NCBI GenBank assembly: GCA_002840245.1
Contig: PHAA01000003.1
Coordinates: forward strand, 1-64,000
Length of the DNA stretch: 64,000 nucleotides
Direction of reading: 5' to 3'
Source: Firmicutes bacterium HGW-Firmicutes-15
GTDB taxonomy: Bacteria; Bacillota; Syntrophomonadia; Syntrophomonadales; Syntrophomonadaceae
A program made the translations under genes and the position numbers. Positions 46,725 through 57,009 of the stretch are shown here, in pieces. The notes beneath the pieces are model-generated. The model did not search any database and was not told the origin of the DNA. It saw only the letters and a program-made list of their open reading frames with translations. The number at the start of each line of letters is the position of its first letter. Position 1 is the first letter of the stretch.

Positions 46725-49247
46725 TTAAGCCCGGAGGGCTGTAGCCTGCTTTATTAGTTCAACGATTTTCGCATATCGCCGCTGCGATGTGTACCCACTT
46801 GTCGCCAAGAAATTAAACACCGTCTGATTATCAAGGCTTATTCCTGACTTCGCTACAGCGTCAGCCATAATATCGAAATACGTCAATCGGCTGTGCTTGC
46901 GTACGATGACACCCGCGTTTGTGGAGTTGACCGATAGCTCCTCAAATCGAAAGTTATCCGAAAACCGCCGACAGTAGCTTTCAAGCAGGAATAAGTTCCA
47001 AGGTTGTCCGCAATGCGGGAAGAGTGCGAACGTCGTCACGGTTCGAAGCGGCGTATACTCGCCGCCGTTCACAAACTGATCGATGGCTTTATCAATCGCG
47101 CTTTTATCAAAATCAACATATCTCTCTGCAACGAAGGCGTTCTCGTAGGTGCGAACCATCACGTCGTAACCAGCTTCCATTGGTATCCAACGGTGGCATT
47201 CGCCTGTTAAGTGTTTTTCAAATTTGAGCAAGTCGTCCAGCGTACATCGGTCAAGCATTCTGCAATGTTCTTCCATAATGGATTTAGCGTCAATGCCATC
47301 GCCTTTTCGCGTTATAATCTTGCCGTGCTGTTCATAATTGCGTGATAGACATATATGATACACGGCATTATGTATGGCGGTTACGCTGAGACCGTAATTC
47401 TTTTCAGGGATTTCACCAAGCGGAGCATAGGCGATAGACGCATATTTATGCGTTTTGATTTCAGTATCAGCAAAACGCACTATTTCTGTGGTTTCATCGT
47501 CTGTGATGTCAATCTTGCTGACGTGCGTAAATTCGCCCGTGTTGTTCCAAATGAAGTCTGCATTCTGCCCAAGGGCGTGCTTTATCCTCTCTATGGGGAC
47601 GTATTCTAACCGTTCGGCAAGTTGCTCATAGGTCAGCAACACATAATCGCCCCAAACGCGGAGGATTTCTCTTTCCAGTACATTAAAGACCGACTCGGTT
47701 GTGTAACCGAAATAAGTCTGCGTGAAAGATAGCCTTGGGAACACTTCTCTCAAAATGCCCACCAACACATCCTCCGAGATAACGCTTTCGTCAAATAGCC
47801 AGTTTTCATTCTTGGCGTAGAACTCGGCGTAGAATATGGCTTGCGCTCCGTCAGCAAAATAATTCTCGACAAGACCTTTAATTTGTTCTTTCGTCTCTGA
47901 CGAAACGGAATAGATTTTGCCGTCAAAGGTAGTCCCGGACGCCACAATGTACTTATTTAGTTCCTCGTCAGACAGCGATATTTCCTCGCCTAACTCGTTA
48001 GAGTAAAAAGTCCGAAACCTTGATAACTCTATCGAAGAGTTCAGCCTAAAGCCATTAGCAAAGCGCGCAGAGATTACGTCTGCCACTTTTTCAATCACTG
48101 CAAGGTCAAAGTTTTCTTTTGCCAATGTCGTAACTGGATCGGGGTGCCTTAAAAGGAACTCCTTAAACATTCTCAATGTTCGTATGTAGCCGTTTGCACC
48201 ATTTTCAGGATTGCCGACCTTGTTCACATCTCTTAAGTAGTCCCTAATCTTATCACGAGCAACCAAAAGTGCTTCTTCATTAGTGAGGACTTCAGTTAAA
48301 CTGATTCCAACATCGTTATTCTTAAGGAAATACGCATCGGATTTATGCATATCAACAGTCGAATCAGCCCACTCAGGATGTTGTAGACGAATATAGTTCC
48401 TAAACTCATCTTTGAGACCGTACAGATATCCGTCATCCATCACAGTGTCCGCAACAGAATCCTTTGCTTCACTGCTGATATTCGGTTGAGGAAAAGAAAC
48501 TAAATTACCGCTATTTATGTTTTCCCCAAGAGCAGACAGATGTTCCAAGTACCTCCTGTATACAGCTAACCCCGCAGAAAGCGAACCCGATGTGACGCTG
48601 TTTACTGTTTTATAATTCAACGCACTTCTAAATGCATCCCAAAGCGCATCCAATTCGGCAACCGTATGGCAAGAAAACGCATCTCTGTTCTCAAGTGTAA
48701 GCGCGAGTTTTCGTGGTGCGGAGCGCAAGGCCCTGATATATGAACGAGCCACATTTTCCAAATATAACGTCCCATTCGCATTGGGTTGGGTCACCAACCA
48801 AGCGATAACATCATCCGGATTCATAGGCTTCAGTGATTCATCTTTTCCTTTTTCAACACCCGCCCCTGCAACATCTTCAGTACTAGTGGCTTTTCGTGTC
48901 CACGGTTTTTCTTTAAGGAATTTCAAATATAACTGCCCGGCAACGATGAAGACCTTATATGTATTCTTTTCAGTAACACGAAGCAGCTTGGTCTCCAACA
49001 ATCTATTGTAAACGGGTTTAAAAACGCTGTGTTGTGTAATGTCCCAAACGCTAACAAAACTTATTTTCTTGCGAAGAGCATACTCGGAAATTTTGTCCAG
49101 GCAGGCTACGCACACAGAGGGGGAGTATTTTTTTGCATTGCCAACGGACAGCCATTCAAGAAACCCATCTCTTAATGAAACAGATGGTAAGATAGTATGC
49201 TGATTGGCATATGCGTTTTCATTATTAAAGGTCTCGCGACCTGTCAT
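46725..49247 (-). CDS. 840-aa protein of unknown function heading the BREX operon
   Basis: A large, mostly helical protein with no motif I can name. There are weak core-binding-domain-like stretches at the N-terminus and around residue 300 (RTLRMFKEFLLRHPD). A region resembling a winged helix (TYEQLAERLEYVPIERI) is near residue 590, and a conserved-looking tail reads FNFLATSGYTSQRRY. I chose ATG 49247 with GGGGAGG ten bases before; the frame reaches 49283. It is 33 bp before brxP and on the same strand. A DNA-recognition or recruitment role is a guess. Confidence 0.75.
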   Translation of the reverse strand: MTGRETFNNENAYANQHTILPSVSLRDGFLEWLSVGNAKKYSPSVCVACLDKISEYALRKKISFVSVWDITQHSVFKPVYNRLLETKLLRVTEKNTYKVFIVAGQLYLKFLKEKPWTRKATSTEDVAGAGVEKGKDESLKPMNPDDVIAWLVTQPNANGTLYLENVARSYIRALRSAPRKLALTLENRDAFSCHTVAELDALWDAFRSALNYKTVNSVTSGSLSAGLAVYRRYLEHLSALGENINSGNLVSFPQPNISSEAKDSVADTVMDDGYLYGLKDEFRNYIRLQHPEWADSTVDMHKSDAYFLKNNDVGISLTEVLTNEEALLVARDKIRDYLRDVNKVGNPENGANGYIRTLRMFKEFLLRHPDPVTTLAKENFDLAVIEKVADVISARFANGFRLNSSIELSRFRTFYSNELGEEISLSDEELNKYIVASGTTFDGKIYSVSSETKEQIKGLVENYFADGAQAIFYAEFYAKNENWLFDESVISEDVLVGILREVFPRLSFTQTYFGYTTESVFNVLEREILRVWGDYVLLTYEQLAERLEYVPIERIKHALGQNADFIWNNTGEFTHVSKIDITDDETTEIVRFADTEIKTHKYASIAYAPLGEIPEKNYGLSVTAIHNAVYHICLSRNYEQHGKIITRKGDGIDAKSIMEEHCRMLDRCTLDDLLKFEKHLTGECHRWIPMEAGYDVMVRTYENAFVAERYVDFDKSAIDKAIDQFVNGGEYTPLRTVTTFALFPHCGQPWNLFLLESYCRRFSDNFRFEELSVNSTNAGVIVRKHSRLTYFDIMADAVAKSGISLDNQTVFNFLATSGYTSQRRYAKIVELIKQATALRA

Positions 49248-49415
49248 TGATCCGTGCCTCCCCGTTCGATAATTTTTAACCATGCGCTGGTTCTCAGTGT
49301 CACCTTAGAACCAACCTTTAAGACTTCTATGTTAATGCATTCTATTCCTGCATATAATCCCATATTTCATCATTTATCGGTAATTAAATACATTATGGTC
49401 AGATAATCATACTAT

Positions 49416-52400
49416 TTATACCGTCACTGCCTCTTTCAATACAAACCCCGGCATTGGCTCGCGCATTTTCCACACAATACTTAAAGGGGCGGACCCATAA
49501 TGGCTTACATAATCGGCTAAACCGATACATGTGTAGGGTACAGCTGCCTGTCCTTCTTTCTTATAATCCCGAACGAAAATAAGCACCCGATTGCCATTGC
49601 GTTGTTGATTAATGTATCTTTGGCCGGTGGCCGACTCCACACTGGTTATACTTTGTGATTGCCAGTGGAACTGCTCTTCATTAATGGCATAATCCCGGTA
49701 CATGGTAGACGGCGAATAATCCTTATCGGATTTATTCAGCGTAACAAAGAATACATCTAACCCCTTATCTGGGAGATATAGTACCCCTTCCTGAAAATGT
49801 TTCCGTTTCCTTTCGGTGTGCCGACCTAAAGCAACCAGTATTTGGTCCAGCGTATAACTGCAATATAAGTCTAGAGGGCATTCAAAATCTAAATCCAATG
49901 GCTTATCCACGAATTCTATGCGTTCGTATTGATACTGCAATAAGCCCATCAACTCGTTGTAGGTCAGGTCATCTTTTATCACCGCATAAATGGCCTCTTC
50001 CATGTTCGCAAAGGTCGTGTCCAAATCATCCAGGCCTTTGCTATAAACCGTATAATGTAACATGGTCAGCATAGTTCGTTCTACTCCGGTAATTGCCTCC
50101 CCCATATGACTATGTTTCAGTTTGATTTTGGGCAATATGTCTAACAAAAATTTTATCCAACGTCGGGAATTGGCGCCCGACAATCGCAGAAAAGCATTGG
50201 CAAACATCCGCACGTACAGATCATTTTCCGGGTATTTATCAACTAACCCCGCCTCGGACGCTAGTGAACCTAACGTACAACGTTTTGAATATAAGTCTTT
50301 AGGCTGGACATGATAGCTCGCAAAAAATTCATTGGCATCTATCCCGGCATGAATTTGCATATAATCTCTCAGTTTCAGTTTTATATTGCGTTTATTATTA
50401 ATGGTATTTTTGATATTCTCCAAGATATATTCCTGGGCCTGACGTTCCATCTGGATCGAGCACCCACGTGGCGTATGAATAAAGCCATGTTCAATTTCGT
50501 ACTCCACCGTCCTGCGAGTTCGAGCCAACAGCGCCCGAAAGCGTTCTTCAAAGTTGAACTTTCTATTAGCCTGTCCCACAAAATCAAGTACGGTCAGGGC
50601 TTCTTTCCCTTCGCAAAGTCTTAAACCTCGGCCCAGTTGCTGAATGAATACGGTTAAACTTTCGGTTGGCCGTAAGAATAGAACTGTGTTTATTTCGGGA
50701 ATATCTACACCTTCATTATAGAGGTCCACTACAAAAATAAAATTTATCTCCTTCTTAACCAGTCGTTGTTTTACGGTGCTGCGTAATGATTCTTCTGATT
50801 CGGCAACTAAATAGTCAGCTGCAATCCCGGCCTGGTTGAAATTATCTGCCATATAGCGTGCATGTTCTTTGGAAACACAAAATCCTATCCCGATGATGTC
50901 CGATAAATCTCCACAGTAACGATCTATGGCCTGAACTATATTACTGACCCGACGCTCGGCTTGAGCTGCTTCAAATACAAATAAATTATCAAGTTGTTTT
51001 TGATCATATTTACCAGCCGACCAACGTACATTTTGCAAGCTCACCGTATCGGTCACACAGAAGTAATGAAATGAACTCAACAATTTCCGTTCTATGGCTT
51101 CATTCAATCGCAGTTCAGCCGCAATGCGGCCATTGAAATATTGGAACACGTCTTTGCCATCCGGCCTTTCTGGGGTGGCGGTTAAACCCAGTAATACTCG
51201 GGGCTGATAGTATTCCAGTAAGTCCTCATAGGAAGGAGCAGCGGCATGGTGGAATTCATCGATAATAATAAAATCATAATAATCTGGGGCAGCAATAGTA
51301 GTAAGCTCCTTGGAATTGAGTGACTGAATGGATACAAAGAGGTGGTCCAGGCTATCCGCGTAACTACCTCCCACCATCAGGGAACCGAAGTTATAATCCT
51401 TTAATATAGCACGAAAACAGTCGCGGCTTTGTTGAAGAATTTCTTTGCGATGGGCTACAAAAAGCAACCGATTAAGCTTGCCCGGATTCTCCTGAATAAA
51501 CCGTTTATAATCAAAAGCAGCTACAACGGTTTTTCCGGTACCTGTAGCTGCTATAACCAAATTTCTATAGGAATTATGAATCTCTCTTTCCGCCTTGAGT
51601 TTATCCAATATCTCTTGTTGAAAATAATAGGGTGTGATATCAAAATTGAAAGCGAATTTCCCGTCTTCTTCCTGGGCATTATAGCGTTCTGATTTAAGAG
51701 CTTTACGCAATCTGTCCGAATCCAACTCTGGGACAAAATTTATGAATTCCCGGCTGTACCAATAGGATTCAAAGGTAGCTTGGATTTTCTTTAGGATATC
51801 CTTGGAATCATATTCACTCAGCTTAATGTTCCATTCCAAACCGCTAGTCATCGCTGATTCAGAAATATTGGATGAACCGATGTAGGCTGAACTAAACCCA
51901 CTATCGCGCCAGAATACATAGGTCTTGGCATGCAGACGAGTCCTTTCCGTGTCATAGGAAATGCGTATCTCCGTATTGGGTAAGCTGCTGAGCTTCTCAA
52001 CCGCCTTGAAATCAGTAGCTCCCAGATAGGAGGTGGTAATAACGCGTAAACTTCCGCCGCGGTATGTAAATTCTTTAAGTTCATCCAGAATCAGCCGCAG
52101 TCCGCTCCACTTAATAAATGAAACGAGCAACTCTATACGATCACAGGATAAGATCTCTTTTTTTAACTCAGACACCATGCTAGGTTCATGGGTTGCTCCG
52201 GTGAAAAGGGAGTTTTCTGCAATAGAGGTATCAGGACGAATTATGGATTTTTTCTTATCAACTAAAGCCAGCAACAACTTGGCATCCTGGTGGATAATAT
52301 GATTTCTAACCATAAGCGCCAGTTCCCTATTATGTCTAAATCCTCTCTCGCCCTTTTCTATAACAGTTGCAATATGCTCGATTAAACTGTTACACAAGCT

Positions 52401-52607
52401 TATTCGATTATCGACGGCCTCATTTTCGCCCTCAATATAGTCCAAAACATCTCTGATAAGAAGCGCCAGGTATTCCGCCAAAATCTTGGATGACTCCGCT
52501 GAATCTATCGGACTAGTTTGAATCCTGGTCATCTCATTATTAATGCGATCCAGGTGCTGGTTTATTATTTGATTAATGACTTGTTCATATAGGCCAAACT
52601 GTAACAT
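49416..52607 (-). CDS. PLD nuclease-SF2 helicase protein (DUF3427 type)
   Basis: A 1063-aa protein. The phospholipase-D motif is near 225-250 (RLHAKTYVF, YIGSSNISES). The SF2 helicase has AATGTGKT near 356, IIDEFHH near 452, TATPERPDG near 482 and a QQLGRGLR motif VI near 655. A C-terminal DUF3427-like domain follows. This type is common in defence islands; DNA degradation is plausible. It is 42 bp downstream of the Nudix gene and on the strand of the BREX operon. Confidence 0.87.
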   Translation of the reverse strand: MLQFGLYEQVINQIINQHLDRINNEMTRIQTSPIDSAESSKILAEYLALLIRDVLDYIEGENEAVDNRISLCNSLIEHIATVIEKGERGFRHNRELALMVRNHIIHQDAKLLLALVDKKKSIIRPDTSIAENSLFTGATHEPSMVSELKKEILSCDRIELLVSFIKWSGLRLILDELKEFTYRGGSLRVITTSYLGATDFKAVEKLSSLPNTEIRISYDTERTRLHAKTYVFWRDSGFSSAYIGSSNISESAMTSGLEWNIKLSEYDSKDILKKIQATFESYWYSREFINFVPELDSDRLRKALKSERYNAQEEDGKFAFNFDITPYYFQQEILDKLKAEREIHNSYRNLVIAATGTGKTVVAAFDYKRFIQENPGKLNRLLFVAHRKEILQQSRDCFRAILKDYNFGSLMVGGSYADSLDHLFVSIQSLNSKELTTIAAPDYYDFIIIDEFHHAAAPSYEDLLEYYQPRVLLGLTATPERPDGKDVFQYFNGRIAAELRLNEAIERKLLSSFHYFCVTDTVSLQNVRWSAGKYDQKQLDNLFVFEAAQAERRVSNIVQAIDRYCGDLSDIIGIGFCVSKEHARYMADNFNQAGIAADYLVAESEESLRSTVKQRLVKKEINFIFVVDLYNEGVDIPEINTVLFLRPTESLTVFIQQLGRGLRLCEGKEALTVLDFVGQANRKFNFEERFRALLARTRRTVEYEIEHGFIHTPRGCSIQMERQAQEYILENIKNTINNKRNIKLKLRDYMQIHAGIDANEFFASYHVQPKDLYSKRCTLGSLASEAGLVDKYPENDLYVRMFANAFLRLSGANSRRWIKFLLDILPKIKLKHSHMGEAITGVERTMLTMLHYTVYSKGLDDLDTTFANMEEAIYAVIKDDLTYNELMGLLQYQYERIEFVDKPLDLDFECPLDLYCSYTLDQILVALGRHTERKRKHFQEGVLYLPDKGLDVFFVTLNKSDKDYSPSTMYRDYAINEEQFHWQSQSITSVESATGQRYINQQRNGNRVLIFVRDYKKEGQAAVPYTCIGLADYVSHYGSAPLSIVWKMREPMPGFVLKEAVTV

Positions 52608-52649
52608 AACTAACTACTCCTAACATGGATAGGTGTAAGTATTTTACTA

Positions 52650-53054
52650 TTATAGTAATTCACCGTACTCCATCCTTAACTTCTCAACTAGCGGTCTATC
52701 CGCGGGTGCAAAGGTATATTGATCTAACTCTTTTACAGCCACCCATAAATAATCCTGGTGTACTGTAGAACGAATCTCCCCTCCAGTCCACCTACACATA
52801 TAGGTTAACAACCTTATGGTCCCTTTATCATACTGGAAGGTACTACTATCAAAGAATTCTCCGACCTCAACATCAATGCAGAACTCTTCCTGCATTTCCC
52901 GAATCAGACTTTCCTCAGGACTTTCCCCATCCTCTACCTTTCCACCAGGAAATTCCCATAGGCCTGCTAGTGGATCATGATTTGCCCGTTGAGCAATCAA
53001 AACCTTCTCGTCTTTGAAAAGGATTGCTGCTACCACGTCATTTACTGCTTCCAA
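52650..53054 (-). CDS. Nudix hydrolase (MutT/NTP pyrophosphohydrolase)
   Basis: A 134-aa Nudix enzyme with the complete box GKVEDGESPEESLIREMQEE around residues 36-55. It hydrolyses nucleoside triphosphate-like substrates, perhaps oxidised or modified nucleotides. The frame starts at 53069; TTG 53054 is preferred since GGAGGAG lies before it. It is directly upstream of the helicase and probably cotranscribed, a pairing that hints at a joint defence role (inference). Confidence 0.85.
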   Translation of the reverse strand: MEAVNDVVAAILFKDEKVLIAQRANHDPLAGLWEFPGGKVEDGESPEESLIREMQEEFCIDVEVGEFFDSSTFQYDKGTIRLLTYMCRWTGGEIRSTVHQDYLWVAVKELDQYTFAPADRPLVEKLRMEYGELL

Positions 53055-53218
53055 TTTGTGCTCCTCCAAAATTCACGTTTCAATGATCCGCCCTATTTTT
53101 ACATCTTTTGGCTAATTTCGGTTTCGGCACCTTTAATTCCTGCAAACTCGCAAAATAAATCGGCAGCTATTTATATGGTTGATTCGACTTTAGGCCTTAA
53201 GATATCCAGAAAATAAAT

Positions 53219-53246
53219 AACAGCGGATGCTTACCATTCCGCTGTT
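53219..53246. terminator. Terminator downstream of the PIN toxin remnant
   Basis: AACAGCGGA pairs with TCCGCTGTT around an 11-base loop, with AT-rich flanks on both sides. Bases 53055-53303 contain no gene apart from this. Confidence 0.65.
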
Positions 53247-53303
53247 AAGATAGCTTATTAATATTCTTGGGGAACTGTAATTTGTAATATCAGTGACCCT
53301 CTT

Positions 53304-53822
53304 CTAATCCGCCAATATTTCATCGACTTCTATTAGGATTTCTTTATAAAGCCTCTTGGAAATTCTATGGTTATTTTCAATTAACCTATCTAGGCAATCC
53401 TTAAGGCTTTCAATCTTTCCGGTGAGTTTGGCAAGTCTCAAAAGGCCTATCAATCCCGTCGGATAAAGGATCATAGCCTCGGCCAGTACCCGTGCAGCTT
53501 TGTCGTCAATCAAAACATATGGTGTATTCAATTCCTTGGCACCTGCCATTACTTCCAATTCGCCGCGGTGCAATTTCCCAATAAAACGATTTATAAATAG
53601 CTCATCTTTAACCGCATGGATCTATATATAGCCTTGTTCGACAGCTGTTTCCAATTCTTCCTTACCAAGACGATTACATCCCTGGCGAACAACCTCTGTA
53701 TAGACTGCTTCCGTTACAAATACACTGTCAAAAAGCTCCCACAAAAGGTTCAACATTCCCAACGAGGCAAGCCCGATTACCGGACTGGAATTGCATACCA
53801 CCGTTCCTAACTTTCGGATCAT
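53304..53822 (-). pseudogene. DUF3368-type PIN toxin with in-frame stop
   Basis: Two open segments in the same frame, 53622-53822 (66 aa) and 53304-53573, are joined by readable sequence (IHAVKDELFINRF) across a single TAG at 53622-53624. The first carries CNSSPVIGLASLG and the second HRGELEVMAGAKEL and VLIDDKAARVLAE, the acidic residues of PIN/DUF3368 RNases. Without the stop the product would be full length. The antitoxin upstream is intact. Confidence 0.85.
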
Positions 53823-53827
53823 TTCTG

Positions 53828-54115
53828 CTAACCTATTTCTTTCAACATCTTTTTAATTACCATATCGTCCTGGCCCATATGTTCTTCCGTATATTCACCC
53901 CAAGGAAGTCCTTGTTCCTTTAAAATATCCATAAAATCCACCAATGTTTCGCCCGAAAGCTCCGCTGCTTTTTCCAAGGAAACTGCCTTTTTGGCAAATA
54001 GATTAATTACAAAAGCTAATCTAACCTTTTGGTCAATTGAATCCCCATTGATCTTATCTAAAAGTGGCAAAAATTCTGCCGGTAACTGCAGTTGGAAGAT
54101 AGATTGATTTAACAT
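53828..54115 (-). CDS. UPF0175-type antitoxin
   Basis: A 95-aa UPF0175 protein with the core FAKKAVSLEKAAELSGETLVDFMDIL, the helix-turn-helix-like part of the family. Partners with DUF3368 PIN toxins. Start ATG 54115 follows GAGGTG. It ends five bases before the toxin frame. Confidence 0.85.
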   Translation of the reverse strand: MLNQSIFQLQLPAEFLPLLDKINGDSIDQKVRLAFVINLFAKKAVSLEKAAELSGETLVDFMDILKEQGLPWGEYTEEHMGQDDMVIKKMLKEIG

Positions 54116-54315
54116 AATCATCACCTCATATTTATTATATCATAAACTTCATTTCCTCTTCCTAATTTCTGTAAAATTACGTTGTTTTCAGTTGTCCTTT
54201 TTGGGCAACTGACTCCTATGCTGATCGATTTTTCTTTTACTTGCAGGTATGTGGTAAATTAATAGAAGTTAGTCCAAACAGTTGGCGTGAACGCATTCAA
54301 ACAGAGGTGATGAGA

Positions 54316-55002
54316 ATGAATAGTATATTGCTAGTAGAAGATGATTTGAGTTTGATTGACGGACTTGAATTTTCCCTGCGCAAGAATGGGTTTGATATTG
54401 ATATAGCCAGAACTGTAAACGAAGCATTTTCGATGGTTCAGGATAAACAGCATGATTTACTGATTCTTGATTTGACCTTGCCTGATGGCCGCGGTTTTGA
54501 TATTTGTAAGAAAGTACGGCAATCGTCGACTGTACCAATAATATTTTTAACCGCTTCTGATGAGGAAGTAAATGTTGTAATGGGCCTTGATATCGGCGGG
54601 GATGACTATATCACTAAACCCTTTAAGTTGAACGAACTTATATCACGAATCAACGCCTTACTCCGCCGTGCTAAAATATCCGGCCCGGAACAAACAGAGC
54701 TTAAATCAAACCATATTACAGTCAAGCTGCCGGAAAGCCGGGTGTTTAAGGATAATCATGAAATAGAACTTACTACCGCTGAATACCGGTTGTTGTGTAT
54801 GTTTATGCAGAACCCTAACAGCGTTTTAACCAGAGAAGTGATTCTGAACAAGCTTTGGGATGGCAGCGGCAGCTTTGTTGATGACAATACCCTGTCCGTA
54901 TATGTGCGCAGACTTAGAAGCAAAATTGAAGATGATCCTGAGAACCCAGCATTTCTGTTAACTATACGGAGACTGGGTTATAAATGGAACGTCATAAAGT
55001 GA
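54316..55002 (+). CDS. OmpR/PhoB-family response regulator
   Basis: A 228-aa regulator beginning MNSILLVEDD after AGAGGTG; the frame is open further upstream. The receiver has the phospho-acceptor aspartate in LLILDLTLPDG near residue 52 and the lysine in TKPFKLNEL. The C-terminal winged helix carries LTREVILNKLWDG and VYVRRLRSKIE. It pairs with the kinase nine bases downstream and likely controls the adjacent ABC transporter genes. Confidence 0.93.
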   Translation: MNSILLVEDDLSLIDGLEFSLRKNGFDIDIARTVNEAFSMVQDKQHDLLILDLTLPDGRGFDICKKVRQSSTVPIIFLTASDEEVNVVMGLDIGGDDYITKPFKLNELISRINALLRRAKISGPEQTELKSNHITVKLPESRVFKDNHEIELTTAEYRLLCMFMQNPNSVLTREVILNKLWDGSGSFVDDNTLSVYVRRLRSKIEDDPENPAFLLTIRRLGYKWNVIK

Positions 55003-55011
55003 GGTCAGGTT

Positions 55012-56256
55012 ATGAATATTTTTGCCATTAAGGATGTGAAAAAACTCTTTGTTACTATAACAATCATTCTTCTAGGCTGTATTGCGATCGGACAGGCTGC
55101 GGTTGCTATCATTGCCAATGACTATAAAAAAGAGATTATCGCCCATGATTATGCAGTGGCGGGCTATTTACTGAGGAATGATTTAGGCAAGTCACAAATT
55201 ACAACTGCTTTTACTGGTGACAAGACAGCCGAAGATTTGACGGTGGGACAGGCAGTTCTAGGGGCCTCCGGATATGACGAAAGTATAAATAATACCCTCC
55301 TCCCCGAAGTGAACAGCTTTCATCAAAGGTACGCAGTGTTGGCACTGGTGCTATCCGTTGTATTTGCATTGACGATTATTGCGGTATTATTGATTTTCTT
55401 TGTCCCGCAAGACAAAAAGCTTATAAAGGCCAATACCGACCTTTTGAATTTTATGAATGGCGATCAAAACGTACGCTTGGATGACAATGAAGAAGGAAGT
55501 TTATCACAGCTTTTTTCGTCCATCAATGTAATGGCGACCTCGTTGACTACCCATATAGCCAAAGAAAAGCAGCACAAAGAGTTTCTAAGAGATACCATTT
55601 CAGATATATCTCATCAGCTAAAAACACCTCTGGCTGCGCTGCAAATGTACAATGAAATCATCCAGGATGAAAACACCGGCAATGAAGTGGTGGGCAGCTT
55701 CACCCAGAAAAGCAGCAATGAATTGAACCGGATGGAAAATCTGATTCAAAATCTGCTGAAGCTGGCCAGACTGGATGTTGGAACGATTGAAATTGAGAAA
55801 AGAAATCATAATCTCAAAGATTTTCTCGCAAGCACGATCGGCAGATTTCTCACCCGCGCCGAAACGGAACGCAAATCGATTTCTCTGGACTGTGATAACG
55901 GTATTATTCTAAATTGCGATGAGGAATGGTTATTAGAGGCTGTCAGCAACATTATCAAAAACGCCTTGGATCATACTAATCCCGGTGACGCAATTAATAT
56001 TGGGTGCGATGAAACGCCGGTTGTTACCAGAATTACGATTGAAGACAACGGCCTGGGTATCCACCCCGAGGATATTCATTCTATTTTCAAAAGATTTTAT
56101 AGAAGCCGTTTTTCCAAGGATAAGCAGGGTATCGGTATAGGCCTTACCCTCTCTAAATCCATCGTGGAAAAGCATGGAGGCTCAATCATGGTTGAGAGCG
56201 AATTGAGCAAAGGTACCACTTTCCATTTAGTTTTTCCCAAGCTTACAAATCTGTAA
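55012..56256 (+). CDS. Sensor histidine kinase
   Basis: A 414-aa kinase with two membrane segments (about residues 12-35 and 110-136) and an extracytoplasmic stretch of about 75 residues between them, then a HAMP region. The H-box SDISHQLKTPLAALQMYNEII holds the phospho-histidine near residue 199. N-box NIIKNALDH and G-boxes DNGLGI and GIGIGLTLSK are intact. It forms a two-component system with the preceding regulator. Confidence 0.92.
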   Translation: MNIFAIKDVKKLFVTITIILLGCIAIGQAAVAIIANDYKKEIIAHDYAVAGYLLRNDLGKSQITTAFTGDKTAEDLTVGQAVLGASGYDESINNTLLPEVNSFHQRYAVLALVLSVVFALTIIAVLLIFFVPQDKKLIKANTDLLNFMNGDQNVRLDDNEEGSLSQLFSSINVMATSLTTHIAKEKQHKEFLRDTISDISHQLKTPLAALQMYNEIIQDENTGNEVVGSFTQKSSNELNRMENLIQNLLKLARLDVGTIEIEKRNHNLKDFLASTIGRFLTRAETERKSISLDCDNGIILNCDEEWLLEAVSNIIKNALDHTNPGDAINIGCDETPVVTRITIEDNGLGIHPEDIHSIFKRFYRSRFSKDKQGIGIGLTLSKSIVEKHGGSIMVESELSKGTTFHLVFPKLTNL

Positions 56257-56325
56257 GATACGATTCATCTGCCGGTAAGGTTAGAGTGATATCATCTCAT
56301 TGAAGTAAAAAGTGAGGTGGATATA

Positions 56326-57009
56326 TTGGAGATATTAACAACTACAGGTCTATGTAAAACATATGGAATTGGTGAAACCAAGGTAGAGGCGTTAAAGGAC
56401 GTGACCTTTTCCGTTTCCAAAGGAGAATTTGTTTCTATCGTAGGGCCGTCAGGTTCAGGAAAAAGTACGCTTCTCAATATGCTGGGAGCATTGGATTTTC
56501 CAACCTCCGGAAATGTGTTTATTGACGGCCGGGACATTTTCACGATGAATGAAGAGGAACTGTCAGTCTTTCGCAGACGCAACATAGGCTTTATATTTCA
56601 GGCCTACAATCTGGTGCCTGAATTAAATGTTGAGGAAAACATTACTCTTCCGCTCCTGCTCGACTATAAAAAGCCGGACCAGCAGTATATTGATGAAATA
56701 GTTGATATTTTGGGCCTGGCGGACAGGAAGCATCATCTGCCTAACCAGCTTTCGGGAGGGCAGCAGCAGCGGGTTGCTATTGGGCGGGCGCTTTCAGCTC
56801 GGCCGGCAATTATTCTGGCTGACGAGCCCACTGGAAATCTGGATAGTAAAAACAGCAAAGATGTCATCAATCTCTTAAAGCTGTCGGTTGACAGGTATAA
56901 TCAGACTTTAATTATGATAACCCATAATCATAATTATGCATCATTTGCCGACAGGGTATTGAATGTGGAGGACGGTATCGTAACTGAGCTGGGAGGTGCC
57001 GTGCGATGA
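56326..57009 (+). CDS. ABC transporter ATP-binding protein (MacB/LolD type)
   Basis: A 227-aa ATPase. Walker [13 protein letters not shown]-loop [10 protein letters not shown], signature [15 protein letters not shown] and Walker [12 protein letters not shown] are all present. The start TTG 56326 lies five bases after GAGGTGG; GTG 56317 is the alternative. It overlaps the permease gene by four bases. Confidence 0.92.
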   Translation: MEILTTTGLCKTYGIGETKVEALKDVTFSVSKGEFVSIVGPSGSGKSTLLNMLGALDFPTSGNVFIDGRDIFTMNEEELSVFRRRNIGFIFQAYNLVPELNVEENITLPLLLDYKKPDQQYIDEIVDILGLADRKHHLPNQLSGGQQQRVAIGRALSARPAIILADEPTGNLDSKNSKDVINLLKLSVDRYNQTLIMITHNHNYASFADRVLNVEDGIVTELGGAVR

